Numbered from the stretch's first letter, positions 34,283 to 46,110 are shown. The stretch: DNA of 64,000 bases from Calocera cornea HHB12733 (GCA_001632435.1 KV423914.1:351764-415763), one strand, 5' to 3'. Program-made: numbers and translations. Notes: generated by a model not told the origin, from the letters alone.

Positions 34283-36363
34283 TTATGATGACTTGATGTA
34301 CAACCACGACAAACGTAGGAAGGCCCAGGTGATACCGACTGCGCAGTAGACGCTGGTCATCATCAGTGGAAGAAACTCCATCTGTGATAACGAGCTTCGC
34401 TGAAGAGGCGAACTTGTGGTTGCTTCGAGGAGGTTCCCAGACGTTGTGAGGTTGAGTGGGATTTCTGGAGGTGCGCCAGGATCCGGAGACTTCCAAGCGA
34501 GAACGGCAGTGAATGCCGTAACTGCCAGCTGAAGGGCCACAAAACCGTAAATGTACAGGCCCTCCAGCCTGTGGACGATCTCTCCAATCCATGTGGGCGT
34601 CGGTCTGCGGGGGTATAAGCGAGAGCCGAGACGACGAGTCTTCAGGGGCCTTACCTAGGACAACGCCTCGCAAGACCTGGCAGCACTACCGCGAACCATA
34701 TAGCCGAATAGCCGACTTTGATGAACCACTCTGCGGGAGTGAAGAGCAAGGGGAATAGGCCGACGATTCCTGCCAAACTGGCCATTACAAACGTCCGGTA
34801 ATGCGCGTAGTCGTCCGCCGCCAGGAGACTGAGAGGCACGAGAATCAGGAGTACCGCTTTCTCGTGCACATGCCAGCCGAACATGAAGGAGCAATAGCCA
34901 CACAAAGTGAGAGCATGCACGAAGGACTTGTAGTCCGGTTTCCGCCAGAGCTTTGCCAGGAAGATGAGCTGGAATAGAATGGTCACAATGAAGGTGTGCC
35001 GTGGCTCGATGTTGGGTAGGATGGCGAAATGCGTGTCTCCGACAAGCCCGCGTGAGGTCGATTCAACGCCTGATGTGTTAATTGTCAAACTTGTTCCTCG
35101 GAGCTTCGCCCCTATCAGAAGTGTTGGAAAAAGAGTCAGGCGGACAAGTTGCATAGACTTACACTGCAGTAACACTCGGTCAGCCGCAGTGACAAGCGCC
35201 CATGCATTCGCAGCCCAATAGGCATGGTTCAGACCGCGTGTAAAGGGAAACAAGCGTGACAAGAGTTGCGGGATTTGACCCATAGCCAGGAACGGACCAA
35301 GAGAGACGGCAAATATGCCGGCAACGGAGGCACCAAGCTTGATGAAGTTCTGGATGAGGAAGCTGCCTCTAGGGTTGAAGCAGTAGGCTCGCAAAAGGTA
35401 TACGAAATATGCGGGCTGGATGAGTATGGTTATGAGCATAGTCTCGGACACACTGGCTCACTGTACGCACGGCGATGTACATGTAGATGTGCTTGAAGTT
35501 AAGCAGAACGGCGAATAGGATGCCACTTTTGAGCAGCTGCCCCTAAATTGAAGGTGAGTTCCTGGACTTAATATGGGGAAGGGAAGCACGTACATTTCTG
35601 GCTGCTAGGATAGACCACAACAGGATTCCATACATGAACCCATTATATTGAAAGTGTATGTGGTCCACAATGATGAAACCGGGGTGCAAGAACAGCGACG
35701 CGCTTATAACGCGCTGAAGACTTGGATCACTTGAGCTCCTTACAAATCTACGAGATATGTGAGCAACAATTCAATGCGCACGGTAGGGCACCCCTACATG
35801 CCTGAGTAGTGCAGCGGCCATCACAAGTTCTGATATTATTACAGTCCACCGCTGATATGCGACACAGGACCATGCAGCATAGCCGAGATTATTGAGAGTT
35901 GTAATGCCAGGATCGATCAATGCTGCAGGCCATGACAGAAGATATTCGAAGTAGGCAAAAAATGGAGGGTAGTCGAGAGTCCATTCAGAGGTCGTCTATT
36001 CACGGTGAGCTAGTGGTTATGATCAGGCTGAAACACGACGCACGTCGAAATACCACTTGGAAATCGGCAGACTATGGGTTATGGCCAACCAGTTCCGATG
36101 CACTTCGAAGTCGGTGGAGTGACTAAGTAGCATCAGCACGCCTTCCAGGTACTTCAATGAACGGGAAGAAGTACGCACTATGCGGGGAACAGCACCACCT
36201 TCATGACCGTGCTCAACACCAGGACATCACGCTCCTCCGACGTCAGCCATGGCTCCTTAGAAGTCCTCGCCTCCTGAATCTCCACAGATTTGGATAACCC
36301 AGAGGGTGCTGAAGGAAGTCCAGAGGGTCGTCTTCGGCTCAGCGTGGAGGGCGGGGAGGACAT
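34283..36363 (-). CDS. ALG8: Dolichyl-P-Glc alpha-1,3-glucosyltransferase Alg8
   Basis: 571 residues in eight exons (36363-36179, 36122-36044, 35995-35802, 35747-35594, 35542-35471, 35415-35163, 35111-34655, 34604-34283); the frame closes. Multi-pass ER membrane protein of the ALG6/ALG8 family: [95 protein letters not shown] and [10 protein letters not shown]. Adds the second glucose to the lipid-linked N-glycan precursor. Intron 3 (35801-35748) needs a GC donor. Head-to-head with VMA21 (170 bp). Confidence 0.93.
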
Positions 36364-36532
36364 CGCATATATGCAGGCCGGTGTTGAGATGCGGGAGAGG
36401 TGAGGTTCCACGAAGTCATTTAGGGATCTTCGCGCGCACAGCCGCTCAGACGCGAAGGACGCGTTGGGCCTGCGCACTTCCGGCGAGAGGTTTGGCCTTG
36501 CACAACTTCTCCAAACCCCATCGTTTGCCTAC

Positions 36533-36925
36533 ATGAGTATACAAGCAGCATCGGCACGGATAGCGGAGCACACGGTGATAGGGTGAGCGATATGCAGCAG
36601 GAGAGGAAAGAAGGACTCGCTGACCGCCGACAACAGAGGTGTCCTCGCGAAGCTCGCGCTCTTCAGTCTCATGCTCGCCCTCGGTCCAATAAGCACATTC
36701 TATGGAGTAAAGTGGTACATAACTGAAGGTATGCACGGTTGATAATTCTCTGATGTGTACCGTACTGATGGGTATACAGACACAAACCTCGCAGCAATTG
36801 GTGCAATTGTCGTCGCCAACCTCATCCTTGTGGCGTACATCCTTGTCGCAATCAACGAGGACAAAGAAGACCAGCGACAATTACAACAGGCGAAGGAGAA
36901 ACTGGAAACGCGCAAAACACAATGA
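36533..36925 (+). CDS. VMA21: V-ATPase assembly factor Vma21
   Basis: 95 residues in three exons (36533-36582, 36637-36728, 36780-36925). Two transmembrane helices: VLAKLALFSLMLALGPISTF and LAAIGAIVVANLILVAYILV, with a charged cytosolic tail. This is the Vma21 pattern; the protein chaperones the V0 sector in the ER. No canonical C-terminal KKxx retrieval signal is seen; the tail ends TRKTQ. Confidence 0.88.
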
Positions 36926-37116
36926 GGTTGCATATGGGCGCGGACAGCGGGTGCGATGGTGTAACTATGATATCTGATCTGTATTGTATTCATTATTTAC
37001 ACATTCTCTTGACGGTACTTGATACAGCTAATGTTTATATTGCTACAGTTGCATGTTTGTGTGATAAGAGGTGCTGGGAGGGGCAAATTCATCAATTGGC
37101 GATCTTTCGCCCATGC

Positions 37117-39024
37117 TCATACGGCATATCCGTATTCAAAGGTGCCGGGTGAGGGAGACCAGCCAACGTGGAAGAGAGAGGGAGAGCGATCGGCAGACAA
37201 CTTCGGCGTGAGAGGACCGATGTCCGTATTGGTGACGAAGGGGAGAGCCGGGAGATCCATCTGCATCCTCTCCTTCGTGATCGTCATGGGTAGAGCAGTT
37301 ACCGATCGTGATGTGGCTTTCATGATCGGCCGTGGCTCATCATAGTCGGAGGAATTTCTCCCCTGCGACGGGACCTCCTCAAACCCGAACGAAGACATAG
37401 GCGAATGAGACTCCATGCGAGGCGTGAAGTGCATGGTATGGTCATTGGCGCTCGACTCGCAGTCGGCATCGTCGTCAGATAAGTCTTCGACCACGTCCGA
37501 CGCGGACGAGATCGATGAAAACGAGTCGTTCCTTTCGAATGTACGGCGATGCGCCCCGCTGTTGACGCTCGATGGGGAGAACCGTGACATGGCGAAAGAC
37601 TCGTCAGAGGAGGACTCAGCATCGTCAAGCAGCGCAATCTCCTCCAAGCTTTTGGAGGCGTCCAGGATGGTGCCGAAGGAGGGGATCGCAATGCGACCAT
37701 GGTTCAAGGTCGGCGTCGTAGAGCGTGCGCGGATCGTACCCGTCTTGCCAATTGAAATGATGTTAGGCGGTGAAATAGGAGGTGTGGGCAAGTGCGAAAG
37801 ATAGGCAAGCTCTACAAGGTCGCCTTCAACCTCAACCCTGTGCATGTGCTCCTCTTGAACGGCGTCCAGAGCCGGGGGCTTCGGGAATGCCGACAGGGAA
37901 ATCGAATAGTTGAGCGCGTCTTGTAAGCTCATAACGGAAAGGGAGCTCTGGGCTGAGGACATGCCGGATGCAATACTCGACTTGGAACCACTCGAAGGTA
38001 GACCGCGTGCCATCGATAAGGACACGTCCAGGGCTTCGAGAGGCGATAGAGACGGAACGCGGTACCTTGGAAAAGCTGGCGTTGCAGGGGGCGTTAGGGG
38101 CTTGCGTGCCAAGTGCGGCGTGCCCTGAAGGGAGATCGGTTCTTGCAACGGAGAGCAAGGCAGAGGACGGGTGGGCGGCTCGGTGAAGGCACGCATGAGG
38201 CCGGTGGGACGCTGGGGTGAAGGGTTGGAAACGGGCTCAGAATGCATGGTCACGTGGACAGCTGGGGGTGTTGGCGCCGGGACTGGCTGTCGTGCGACAA
38301 AGCTCGGCAGCTCTGCCAATGTGTCCAAATCCTCTTCTGCTTCTTCCAAGAATGCCGACCACACCTCATCCAACTGCGGAAGCTTCGCGGGGACCACGCC
38401 CACAAACAATCGTCGAGGAGGAGGAGCCAGCAGACCGTCGTCGCTCTCATCCGGCCGGGGGGGACGGGGAGGGGCAATGCGGGCGGGCGCTGATGCGGAA
38501 AGAGATGCAGCGGCTGGCATCTCCTGGGGTACGATGAAAGACCGCGATCGAGGTTGTTCCGGTGCGCGATACGGCGGCCGAGGCTGGTCGAAGGAGGCTG
38601 CACGCATATCAGCATACCGCTGAGGGATTGACGAGGAAGCGGCCGGATGGGGTGGTAGTGGAGGCGATACGGCGCGTGGAGGTGAGATGGGTAGCGGGCG
38701 TGGCGTGCGTCGTCGCGGGGACGTTGTTACATTGTCAGAGCCTCTTCTTGTGAGGCGAGGGCTCTGCAGCATCGGTGCTTGCAAACCACCAGTGACGGAA
38801 GGTCCGACGGGGGTGTAGAGGACGATGGCCGGCGGACGCGACGGCGGCGTCGCTGGCTCGGAACCGCGTCGAGCAAATCGTGGGAAGACTGGTGGTGTGA
38901 GGTCAGGAGTCGCTGATCGTGAAGAGAAAGCCGATGATGAGGTCGTCGATGATGTTTGCGATGAATTTGAATAGGCGCGCTTCTCCCTGCGCTTCGACGA
39001 GTTGAAGAACGAGAAAGTCGGCAT
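37117..39024 (-). CDS. Serine/proline-rich orphan protein
   Basis: One uninterrupted ORF of 635 residues from MPTFSFFNSS (the frame stays open upstream to 39282, with another ATG there). I do not recognise a family. It is mostly disordered: Ser, Pro and Arg/Ser patches with repeated TPP/SPP sites, suggesting kinase regulation. More conserved-looking islands are LPQLDEVWSAFLEEAEEDLD (about 230-250), SLQDALNYSISLSAFPKPPA and a Ser/Asp-rich stretch DVVEDLSDDDADCESS. No signal peptide or membrane segment. Probably a basidiomycete-specific cytosolic or nuclear scaffold; that is inference. Confidence 0.7.
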   Translation of the reverse strand: MPTFSFFNSSKRREKRAYSNSSQTSSTTSSSAFSSRSATPDLTPPVFPRFARRGSEPATPPSRPPAIVLYTPVGPSVTGGLQAPMLQSPRLTRRGSDNVTTSPRRRTPRPLPISPPRAVSPPLPPHPAASSSIPQRYADMRAASFDQPRPPYRAPEQPRSRSFIVPQEMPAAASLSASAPARIAPPRPPRPDESDDGLLAPPPRRLFVGVVPAKLPQLDEVWSAFLEEAEEDLDTLAELPSFVARQPVPAPTPPAVHVTMHSEPVSNPSPQRPTGLMRAFTEPPTRPLPCSPLQEPISLQGTPHLARKPLTPPATPAFPRYRVPSLSPLEALDVSLSMARGLPSSGSKSSIASGMSSAQSSLSVMSLQDALNYSISLSAFPKPPALDAVQEEHMHRVEVEGDLVELAYLSHLPTPPISPPNIISIGKTGTIRARSTTPTLNHGRIAIPSFGTILDASKSLEEIALLDDAESSSDESFAMSRFSPSSVNSGAHRRTFERNDSFSSISSASDVVEDLSDDDADCESSANDHTMHFTPRMESHSPMSSFGFEEVPSQGRNSSDYDEPRPIMKATSRSVTALPMTITKERMQMDLPALPFVTNTDIGPLTPKLSADRSPSLFHVGWSPSPGTFEYGYAV

Positions 39025-40122
39025 CGCGGCGGTCGTGCGGAGTGAAGGTGGCCAGCAACGGGGTATGAGATAGTGCGACCGGGAAAGCAGAGAGTTCGTC
39101 CTGGATAACGAGACTTCCACTTTCTCGTCGTCAACGTAACGCTGGGAGAAGAGAGTCTGTAAGCAGAAGGGGATACTCCCTGCTGCACCTTGACGGAGAA
39201 GGGTGAGAGAGAGGTATGGACGGGCTCTGGTGAAGGCAACCGAATGATAAATACAGGGCATGGCTGGCGCATGACCGTGCATGAGAGCATGACGTCTGGT
39301 GCCGTCGACCTTGATGGCAAGGCCCAGCCCTCGCCGATGATGGGCTTCAGTATGCTATTGCCCGCAAGACGGTTGCGAGAAGCGCGGCATACCGGCCGAG
39401 GATGCAATAATTGGCAATCGGGCGATTATGAGCCCCAGAGCATTAGAAATCGAGGTCAGATTAGCCAGTAGGATTCAAGCGCGCCAGAGCGGAGTGTCCC
39501 TTATTAGTATGATGTATAGATAGGCTCCCACAGTGGGTGGAATAGGTGGTATGTGGGAGGGGTCGGAATACGGTTCAAAGTACGGAGGCACGCGCCTCGT
39601 ATTAGCGCGAGTGAATCTTGCCGGCACGTGCAAATACATCAGCGCCGCGCGCGCGTTGCGGCAAAGCCGCCTGGCGCCGCGGGATGGTCGCTCTGGTTAC
39701 GTACCAAGCCCGTGCTGTGCCGGCACTAGATTTTAGATGTCCCGGTGTGAGTCCAATGGTGCAGAAAGACTCTTGTAGCCACAGAAGTGTTATACAGCAC
39801 CGATGTCGGGATGAGCGGAGCACAACCGATGGTCGAAGGGCGGCCGCGCCGCGCGGACAAAATAGCCTCCGGACACGGAGGCACTTGAGCAAGGGGCGCC
39901 CTTACTCGGGGGCAAGCCATCTTCGTCATGACCATGTACTGTGCTTAAGTACAGTACTCGTGTGCACTGAAATGATTGCTTTACTGGCTTATAACTTGAA
40001 CGCTACGATGCTGGCGCTAATGACCGAATACATCAACAAAGATTGGAAGTGCGCCTGATTGAGGCGCCCTTGTCCTTCGAGCACGAGCAAAGTGCCGTGC
40101 CGCGTAATGGGGACCACCCCAC

Positions 40123-40380
40123 ATCATTCCAGTACCTCCTCTGGACCCGTTCATCGTGAATAGGCTGTACATCGCGACGGGTAATCTCCATCGCTTAGTC
40201 TGTCCGTACAGGAATGTACCCTCTGTGCTGAACCCTTAAAGCGGTCTCCAGATTTAGTGTCACTGCGCAATTTGCCCGTACGATGTCGCGCCCTTCTTAA
40301 GCGGTTCTGCGACATCGGTGCCTGCTTTGCCTGTCACAAGGCGCGTATTTGGGTAAGAGCCGGGCAAAGCTTGTGCGTAA
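40123..40380 (+). repeat. Diverged direct repeat, left copy (flanks amidase 1)
   Basis: Two blocks match the region at 44130-44358 in the same order and orientation: ATCATTCCAGT...CCTCTGGACCCG...AGGAATG...TGCTGAA (40123-40234) and GGGTAAGAGCCGGGC-AAGCTTGT-CGTA (40340-40380). Blocks are about 217 bp apart here and 191 bp in the right copy. Old and diverged; nature unknown. Confidence 0.6.
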
Positions 40381-41755
40381 TGTCATGTGTCTTGGGTTTT
40401 CAGGGGACAGGCTGGGGGTTTTGAGTTGCCAAGGGAGTGAGGACCTTGTGACGGTGCGGCAGAGCTCGAGGCAAGAGACATCTGAGCTTGGAAAGTCGCG
40501 AAGCCAGGATCGCTATGCACTTGATGGTTGGTCGACATCTGTAGCCAAACGCAGTACACGCAATTGGGCCATCAAAGGCGCACGTGGACAGAGCAAGGGG
40601 ATGACAAGGGCACAGCAGATGGGTTTGGATATTCGTTTGGACCGACAAGGCTTTCCTCCACATAAGTGTACCGTGTCGATCCCAAGCTGTTCTCGCGTCG
40701 CCTGCTCTCCGCGCTTCGAGTTGAAAGGAGTCTGACCCAATGTCGATCACGTGCTTACCTCCACACTGGTCACGACCGTAAGCGGCTGTGTCTCCGAATC
40801 CCGTCACGAAGCCGACTCAGCGAGTGGACTCAGCCCTCTTCCGGCATCACGGACTTGGCGCCGGGCTCGATTGCGTTCCGGCCCACTATTGCGTTTCTGC
40901 CCAATCAATGATCACCCAAGAGAAACGCGCCTCCATCTCGATGTCTAATGCGAGACTTCTCGATGTCGACAACCTTGAGGTTCAAATTGCCTATCTCGGC
41001 AGAATTCTGAGTCGGCCGAGCCGAGACTAGTCAACCACGCGATGGGATTGGGTCGGACGCTACGATGTTGTCGAGATCTTACTATAATGGATGGATTGGA
41101 TGCCGGGTGTGCAATACCGCATGCGCTTGTTACTACTTTGCTAACACTTAGCTCGGCAGCCGGGCGCCGCGCCGACCATGGGGCTTACGACTGTATGCCT
41201 GTCTCACCACACCTGTGCCGATGCTATTTCAGCTTGCAACCAAGACACAATGTTCGCTCTTTCCTCTTTTGATATTTGGAACTGCTTGGCATGTGAAGTG
41301 GCTTCAGGAGAGTTGAGCCGCTGGGCCGGTCCGCAACCTCCAGCCGAGCGTGCCGAATCTGGACGGCAGCTTCTCCACACCACCAACACTCGTCGGCTCC
41401 GGCCTGATAAGCAAGCATTAGGGTACGGAGTGTTGACAGGCACTTAATTCATTCTTCTTAGTCCGGCACGAAGCCGCCCGCGGGACCAGGCACGCTTCCA
41501 CGATGGACCGCCAAGTCACCTTCGCAGCGAATTGCCTTCCCGCGCGAGGCTCTACTGGTCATTCGTGCTTCCATCTCGACATTCTTCTTGTCTTGCTTGC
41601 TGGCCATTGCTATTCAGTCTGAAAAGAGACATGCAGCCGCTCTTATCTCTGTGGACTACTTGCTTCTCTTGGCACTATACCTGGGTTTCGGATTAAGACC
41701 AGCCTGCTTTACAACTTTCGGTTGGTCGACGTTGGCTACTTGCGCACTTGCAGGG

Positions 41756-41770
41756 TACTTAAAGGCATGC
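41756..41770 (+). promoter_or_regulatory. TATA-like TACTTAAAG element of amidase 1
   Basis: TACTTAAAGGCATGC lies about 50 bp before the ATG. The paralog at 55912 has TACTTAAAGCCAT at the same distance, so this element is conserved in the duplication. Confidence 0.5.
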
Positions 41771-41807
41771 GATCGTCCGATCGTCCAGGCCCATCGCTAG
41801 GATACCT

Positions 41808-43918
41808 ATGGCCGTCCTGAAGCGTGTTTTGGCTGGTGCCGCCCTCGCGGGTCTGGCTTCCGCCGCTCCCCTGGTCAAGAAGGGCGACTTCCAGTTCGTT
41901 GCTACCGTCCCGTACGGCGACACCATCTTCAGCGTTGGCGATATCGACTACCTCGCGTCGACTTCGTCTCCGGTGCTCTCAGCTGCATCGACCCACTCCC
42001 TCACGACTGGATCCATCGTGCCATTCACCGTCATCACGACTGGTGACTGCTACGTCTCCGCCGACTTCGTCTCCAGCACCGTCGAGTCCTTTGCTGAGTG
42101 GGATGACGTCTACTCAGCTGGCTTCCTCGAGGGTGTCTACATCTCCTCGAACTGCACAGGCGCCACGATCGACCCGGCCGTCTTCACGTGGGCCGAGAGC
42201 GCGAACGTCACGTCGCTCTTCCTTAGCTCGGACTTTGCCAGCGTCAACCCCGGAAAGACGTCCTACACCGTCTCTTCGATCTACCAGCCTACTCCCATCG
42301 AATGCGGTCCGTACGCGGTCGCGATCTCGGAGGGCGGTGCCGCATCGTTCTCTCTGGTCTACCGTCTCTACGAGGACTTCCAGCGCACCTTCATCATGGG
42401 TGTCTACCCGGCGCAGGACTCGATTGGCAGCTTCAAGGGGCTCCCGCAGTACCTCACCAAGTTCCAGGATGAGATGATACCCGTCCCGTCCCGCATCTAC
42501 TCGTGGTCCGACTCCCGTCCCCTCGCTGGGCTCCGTGTCGCCATCAAGGATCTGTACGATCTCAATGGCGTCCAGACCTCCGGTGGCTCCAGGTCGTGGG
42601 CGACCATCACCCCGATCGCCAATATCACCGCTCCGGCCATCCAGCGCGTCATCGACCTCGGTGGTCACATTGTCGCGGTAAGATATAATCTACTCGGTTT
42701 TACAATGTTTGTTCTCAATGCGCTACACAGAAATTCAAGACCGCCCAGTTCGCGTCCGGCGCCAACCCCTGGGACTTCATTGACACCCAGCCGCCGTTCA
42801 ACCCCCGTGGTGATGGCTACCTCACCTGCGACTGCTCGTCCGCTGGTGGTGGCTGCTCCATGGCCGCGTACGATTGGCTCGACCACTCCATCGGCTCCGA
42901 TACGTCCTGGTCGATGAGGCGCCCGGCCTCCGTTTCCGGCACTTACGGCAACCGTCCTTCGCAGGGTATGATCACTCTCGACCACGTTCTCCCTCTTGGT
43001 GCTACCCAGGATACCGCTGGTGTCTTTGCCCGTACTCCTAAGGCGTGGGCGCACTTCGCCAAGAACTGGTATTCACCTACACTTCACCAGGACTCGTCTA
43101 TCACCGGCCTCACTGAGCCTCTCATCATCAACGACACGTACAAGTGGCCGGCAAAGGTGTACTACCCGAAAGACTTGTTCGAACCGGCCCGGAACCCCGC
43201 AGCAGCCGCTATCGTGCAGGAATTCGTTGCTAACCTGACGGCGCTGGGCATCCAGCGCGTCGACATCAACATCACCGACATGGTGCTGAAGGCACCTATC
43301 GCGAGTGTCAGCAACGTCGCCACCTGGAAGGCGGCCAGCAGCCTTCTCATCACCAACACCGCGTACTGGGTGATTGGCAAGCCCCTGGTCACCGCGTGGG
43401 CGGCCATGTTCGGGGGTCGCTACCCGCCCCTTGACCCTAACCACACGAGTTGGTTCCACTTCAACGAGTCGACGATCAGCGACGACAAGGTCGCTGCGGC
43501 AATCGCGGTGAAGCAGGCCTACTCCGACTGGATCAACTACGACTTCCTCGGTGCCGACGACGAGACGTGCTCGGGCGCGCTCTGGGTGTACGACATCGGC
43601 ACTGGCGGCCTTCCCTCCTATCGGTACCAGCAGCTCATCACCACCGCCTACCCACAGGCGACGAACATGTCGTACACGCCGCCGACGGCCAAGTTCACTG
43701 GCTCGTCCGTGTGCTCGTTCGCTGGCTGCCCAGACTACACCGTCCCGATCGGCCAGGTCCCGTACTACAGCAACGTCACATTCACCACGGAGATGGTTCC
43801 TGTGACCATCAACGTTGTTGCTCGCCGCGGCTGCGACTTCATGCTGTTCAACCTCTTCGAGGAGATGGAGAACAGGGGCATGCTTGCCACGATCAAGACT
43901 GGCAGGACTGCTTTCTGA
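41808..43918 (+). CDS. Secreted amidase-signature enzyme with Arp1-type N-terminal domain (copy 1)
   Basis: 685 residues, two exons, intron 42678-42730 (53 nt, GT-AG). A signal peptide (MAVLKRVLAGAALAGLASAA) is followed by an N-terminal domain of about 200 residues of the kind annotated in fungi with 'scytalone dehydratase-like Arp1'. The amidase domain starts near LAGLRVAIKDLYD (catalytic Lys), continues with SSAGGGCS (cis-Ser) and GSDTSWSMRRPAS (Ser nucleophile; Gly-Gly replaced by Ser-Trp), and ends with RRGCDFMLFNLF. Several NxS/T sites fit secretion. Paralog of the gene at 55912. Substrate unknown. Confidence 0.88.
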
Positions 43919-44747
43919 GCGCGCAGCAGTGAGGCACTAGCTAGATTATAAAACAATCACACGTGAATGCTATTCCATTGTTGCAGTTACGTCTTGGTTA
44001 TGCTTTACAGTCCGTTTTCCGTCATTGTGCACCATGCGCTCCTGCAGGACGCCAAGTCATCGCTGCCCATTCTGGGGGAGTCGCGGAGGCATTTGATCAA
44101 GCTGAAGTCGATCAAGTAGCTTGCCACTGATCATTCCAGTGTCCCCTCTGGACCCGCAAACCGTACACATCGCGATGATAGGCTTCACCACCCAAGGCTC
44201 CCGCAGAGGAATGAGCCCTCCCTGCTGAAGCCTAAATACATATCATAGTGTTGAACGCTTAGCGACTCTCGAGTATTATTGGGTTTGGGATACATGCTGC
44301 CCATTTAGGCCAGGACGAAGGGCGCGTGAGGGTAAGAGCCGGGCGAAGCTTGTACGTATAATTAGGGGTCAGGCGGGCAACCGGGTTACCCAGAGTACAA
44401 CCACCCCACAACCGTGAGCCAGAGTTCGAGCCAATAAGAGGCTTCACATTCGACTCCAACGAGCTTGATTGCCCGATTCTTTGCTCGTGCGGTTCTGCAC
44501 GGCGACGCACGAGGATTCCAGGGGTACATGATTCACGGGTATGTAATTTTGGCACTGGATAATAAACACTAAGTATGGACAGCGAGCGGGGTGAACATGC
44601 GTTGGGCTGGATGAAGGGGGCGATTGTAGCAAATGCGGAGAGAAGCAAAAAGTAGGGAGAGGGGGACTAGTAATACACCATCTATCCCGGTCCGAGTGAC
44701 ATGAGCATAAAGAAACAAGACGACCAGTGGAAGAGGGGAGGAGATGC
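43919..44747. other. Intergenic region between amidase 1 and RNR2
   Basis: Contains the right copy of the direct repeat (44130-44358). No gene supported. Confidence 0.5.
44130..44358 (+). repeat. Diverged direct repeat, right copy (flanks amidase 1)
   Basis: Counterpart of 40123-40380: ATCATTCCAGT...CCCCTCTGGACCCG...AGGAATG...TGCTGAA and GGGTAAGAGCCGGGCGAAGC. Same orientation, about 4 kb away, so the two copies bracket amidase 1. Confidence 0.6.
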
Positions 44748-46110
44748 TCAGAAGTCCTCGTCTACCGTGAAGGTCTTCCCGCTGATGGAGGCCTCCTGGG
44801 CGGAGGTCTCGGAGACACCTGTGGTTGCGTTTGGCTTGGACTTCTGCGAGGCGGAGACGTTGACGCCGGCCTTTGCATAATCGGACACGCGCTTCTCGAA
44901 GAAGTTTGTCTTACCCTGGAGGGAGATGAGGTCCATGAAGTCGAAGGGGTTGGTGACGTTGTACACCTTGTCGTTGCCGAGGGCAACGAGCAGGCGGTCG
45001 GCGACGAACTCGATATACTGGTTCATCAGGGTCGAGTTCATGCCGATGAGCGCGACGGGCAGCGCATCGGTAAGGAAGGTCTGCTCGATCGTGACGGCCT
45101 CGGTGATGATTCGACGGACGGTGTCGGGGTGCGGACGACGGCGGAGGTGGGAGAAGAGCAGGCAGGCGAAGTCGGTGTGCATGCCCTCGTCGCGGGAGAT
45201 GAGCTCGTTGGAGAAGGTCAGGCCGGGCATGAGACCCCGCTTCTTCATGTAGAAGATGGCTGCGAAGGAGCCAGAGAAGAAGATGCCCTCAACGGCGGCG
45301 AAGGCGACGAGGCGCTCCGCAAAGGTCGAGCGCTTGTCCGCGATCCATTTGAGCGCCCAGTCGGCCTTGCGCTTGATGCAGGGGATGGTCTCGATGGCAT
45401 CGAAGAGGTACTCCCGCTGCTCCGCATCCTTGATGTAGGTGTCGATGAGCAGGGAGTATGTCTCGGAGTGAATGTTCTCCCTGCATTGGTGTCAGGTTTC
45501 AGTATTCAAGCAGACATGAAGCGGACGCACATCATGATCTGGAAGCCATAGAAGCAGCGAGCCTCGGCAGCCTGAACCTCATTGCTAAACCGCTCAACCA
45601 GGTTCTCGTTGACGATACCATCGGAAGCGGCGAAGAAGGCAAGAACGTGGGAGATGAAGTGGCGCTCGTTATCATTGAGACGGTTTTGCCAGTCGTGCTG
45701 GTCCTTTGACAGGTCCATCTCCTCTGCGGTCCAGAAGGATGCCTCTGCCTTCTTGTACATTTGCCAGATCTAGAGACGTGTGATTAGCTAGGCTGAGGCT
45801 CCCAAAAATCGACGGGGCGCACCTCGTGATATTGGATGGGGAAGAGCACGAAGCGACGCTGGGTCGACTTCAGAAGGGGCTCATCCTTTTCTTCACACTC
45901 GAGGTCGCCAACGAAGCGTAGGCGGTACTCTTCGATAGGCTCCTCCTCCTGGGGCTTCTCTGCGGGTGCGCCGGCTGCCTTGAGCTTCTCCATGAATGCC
46001 TTATCCTTGGTGGGTGTGACGATCGAGAGAGACTCGAGCTGAGCTGCGGCCTTCTTGGAGGGAGTCGCGTCGAAGTCCTCGAAGAAGGGTTGTGTCGCGA
46101 TGGGAGCCAT
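44748..46110 (-). CDS. RNR2: Ribonucleotide reductase small subunit
   Basis: 419 residues in three exons (46110-45823, 45769-45531, 45480-44748). R2 protein carrying the di-iron/tyrosyl-radical centre: [58 protein letters not shown] (radical Tyr and iron ligands) and [12 protein letters not shown]. The C-terminal FTVDEDF is the tail that docks on the large subunit. Makes dNTPs in S phase. The upstream region carries ACGCGT boxes. The N-terminal 65 residues are a variable disordered leader. Confidence 0.97.

Larger units (their letters stand above)
39025..41807. other. Gene-poor region upstream of amidase 1
   Basis: Nearly 2.8 kb with lower GC than its neighbours. ORFs are short and unrelated to known families. 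It carries one copy of a repeat that recurs after the amidase gene (40123-40380) and the amidase promoter with a TACTTAAAG element. Confidence 0.5.

Noticed and set aside
44400..44440. tRNA-like B box (AGTTCGAGCC)
   Set aside because: Does not match GGTTCGANTCC fully and I could not fold a cloverleaf or find an A box at the right distance.
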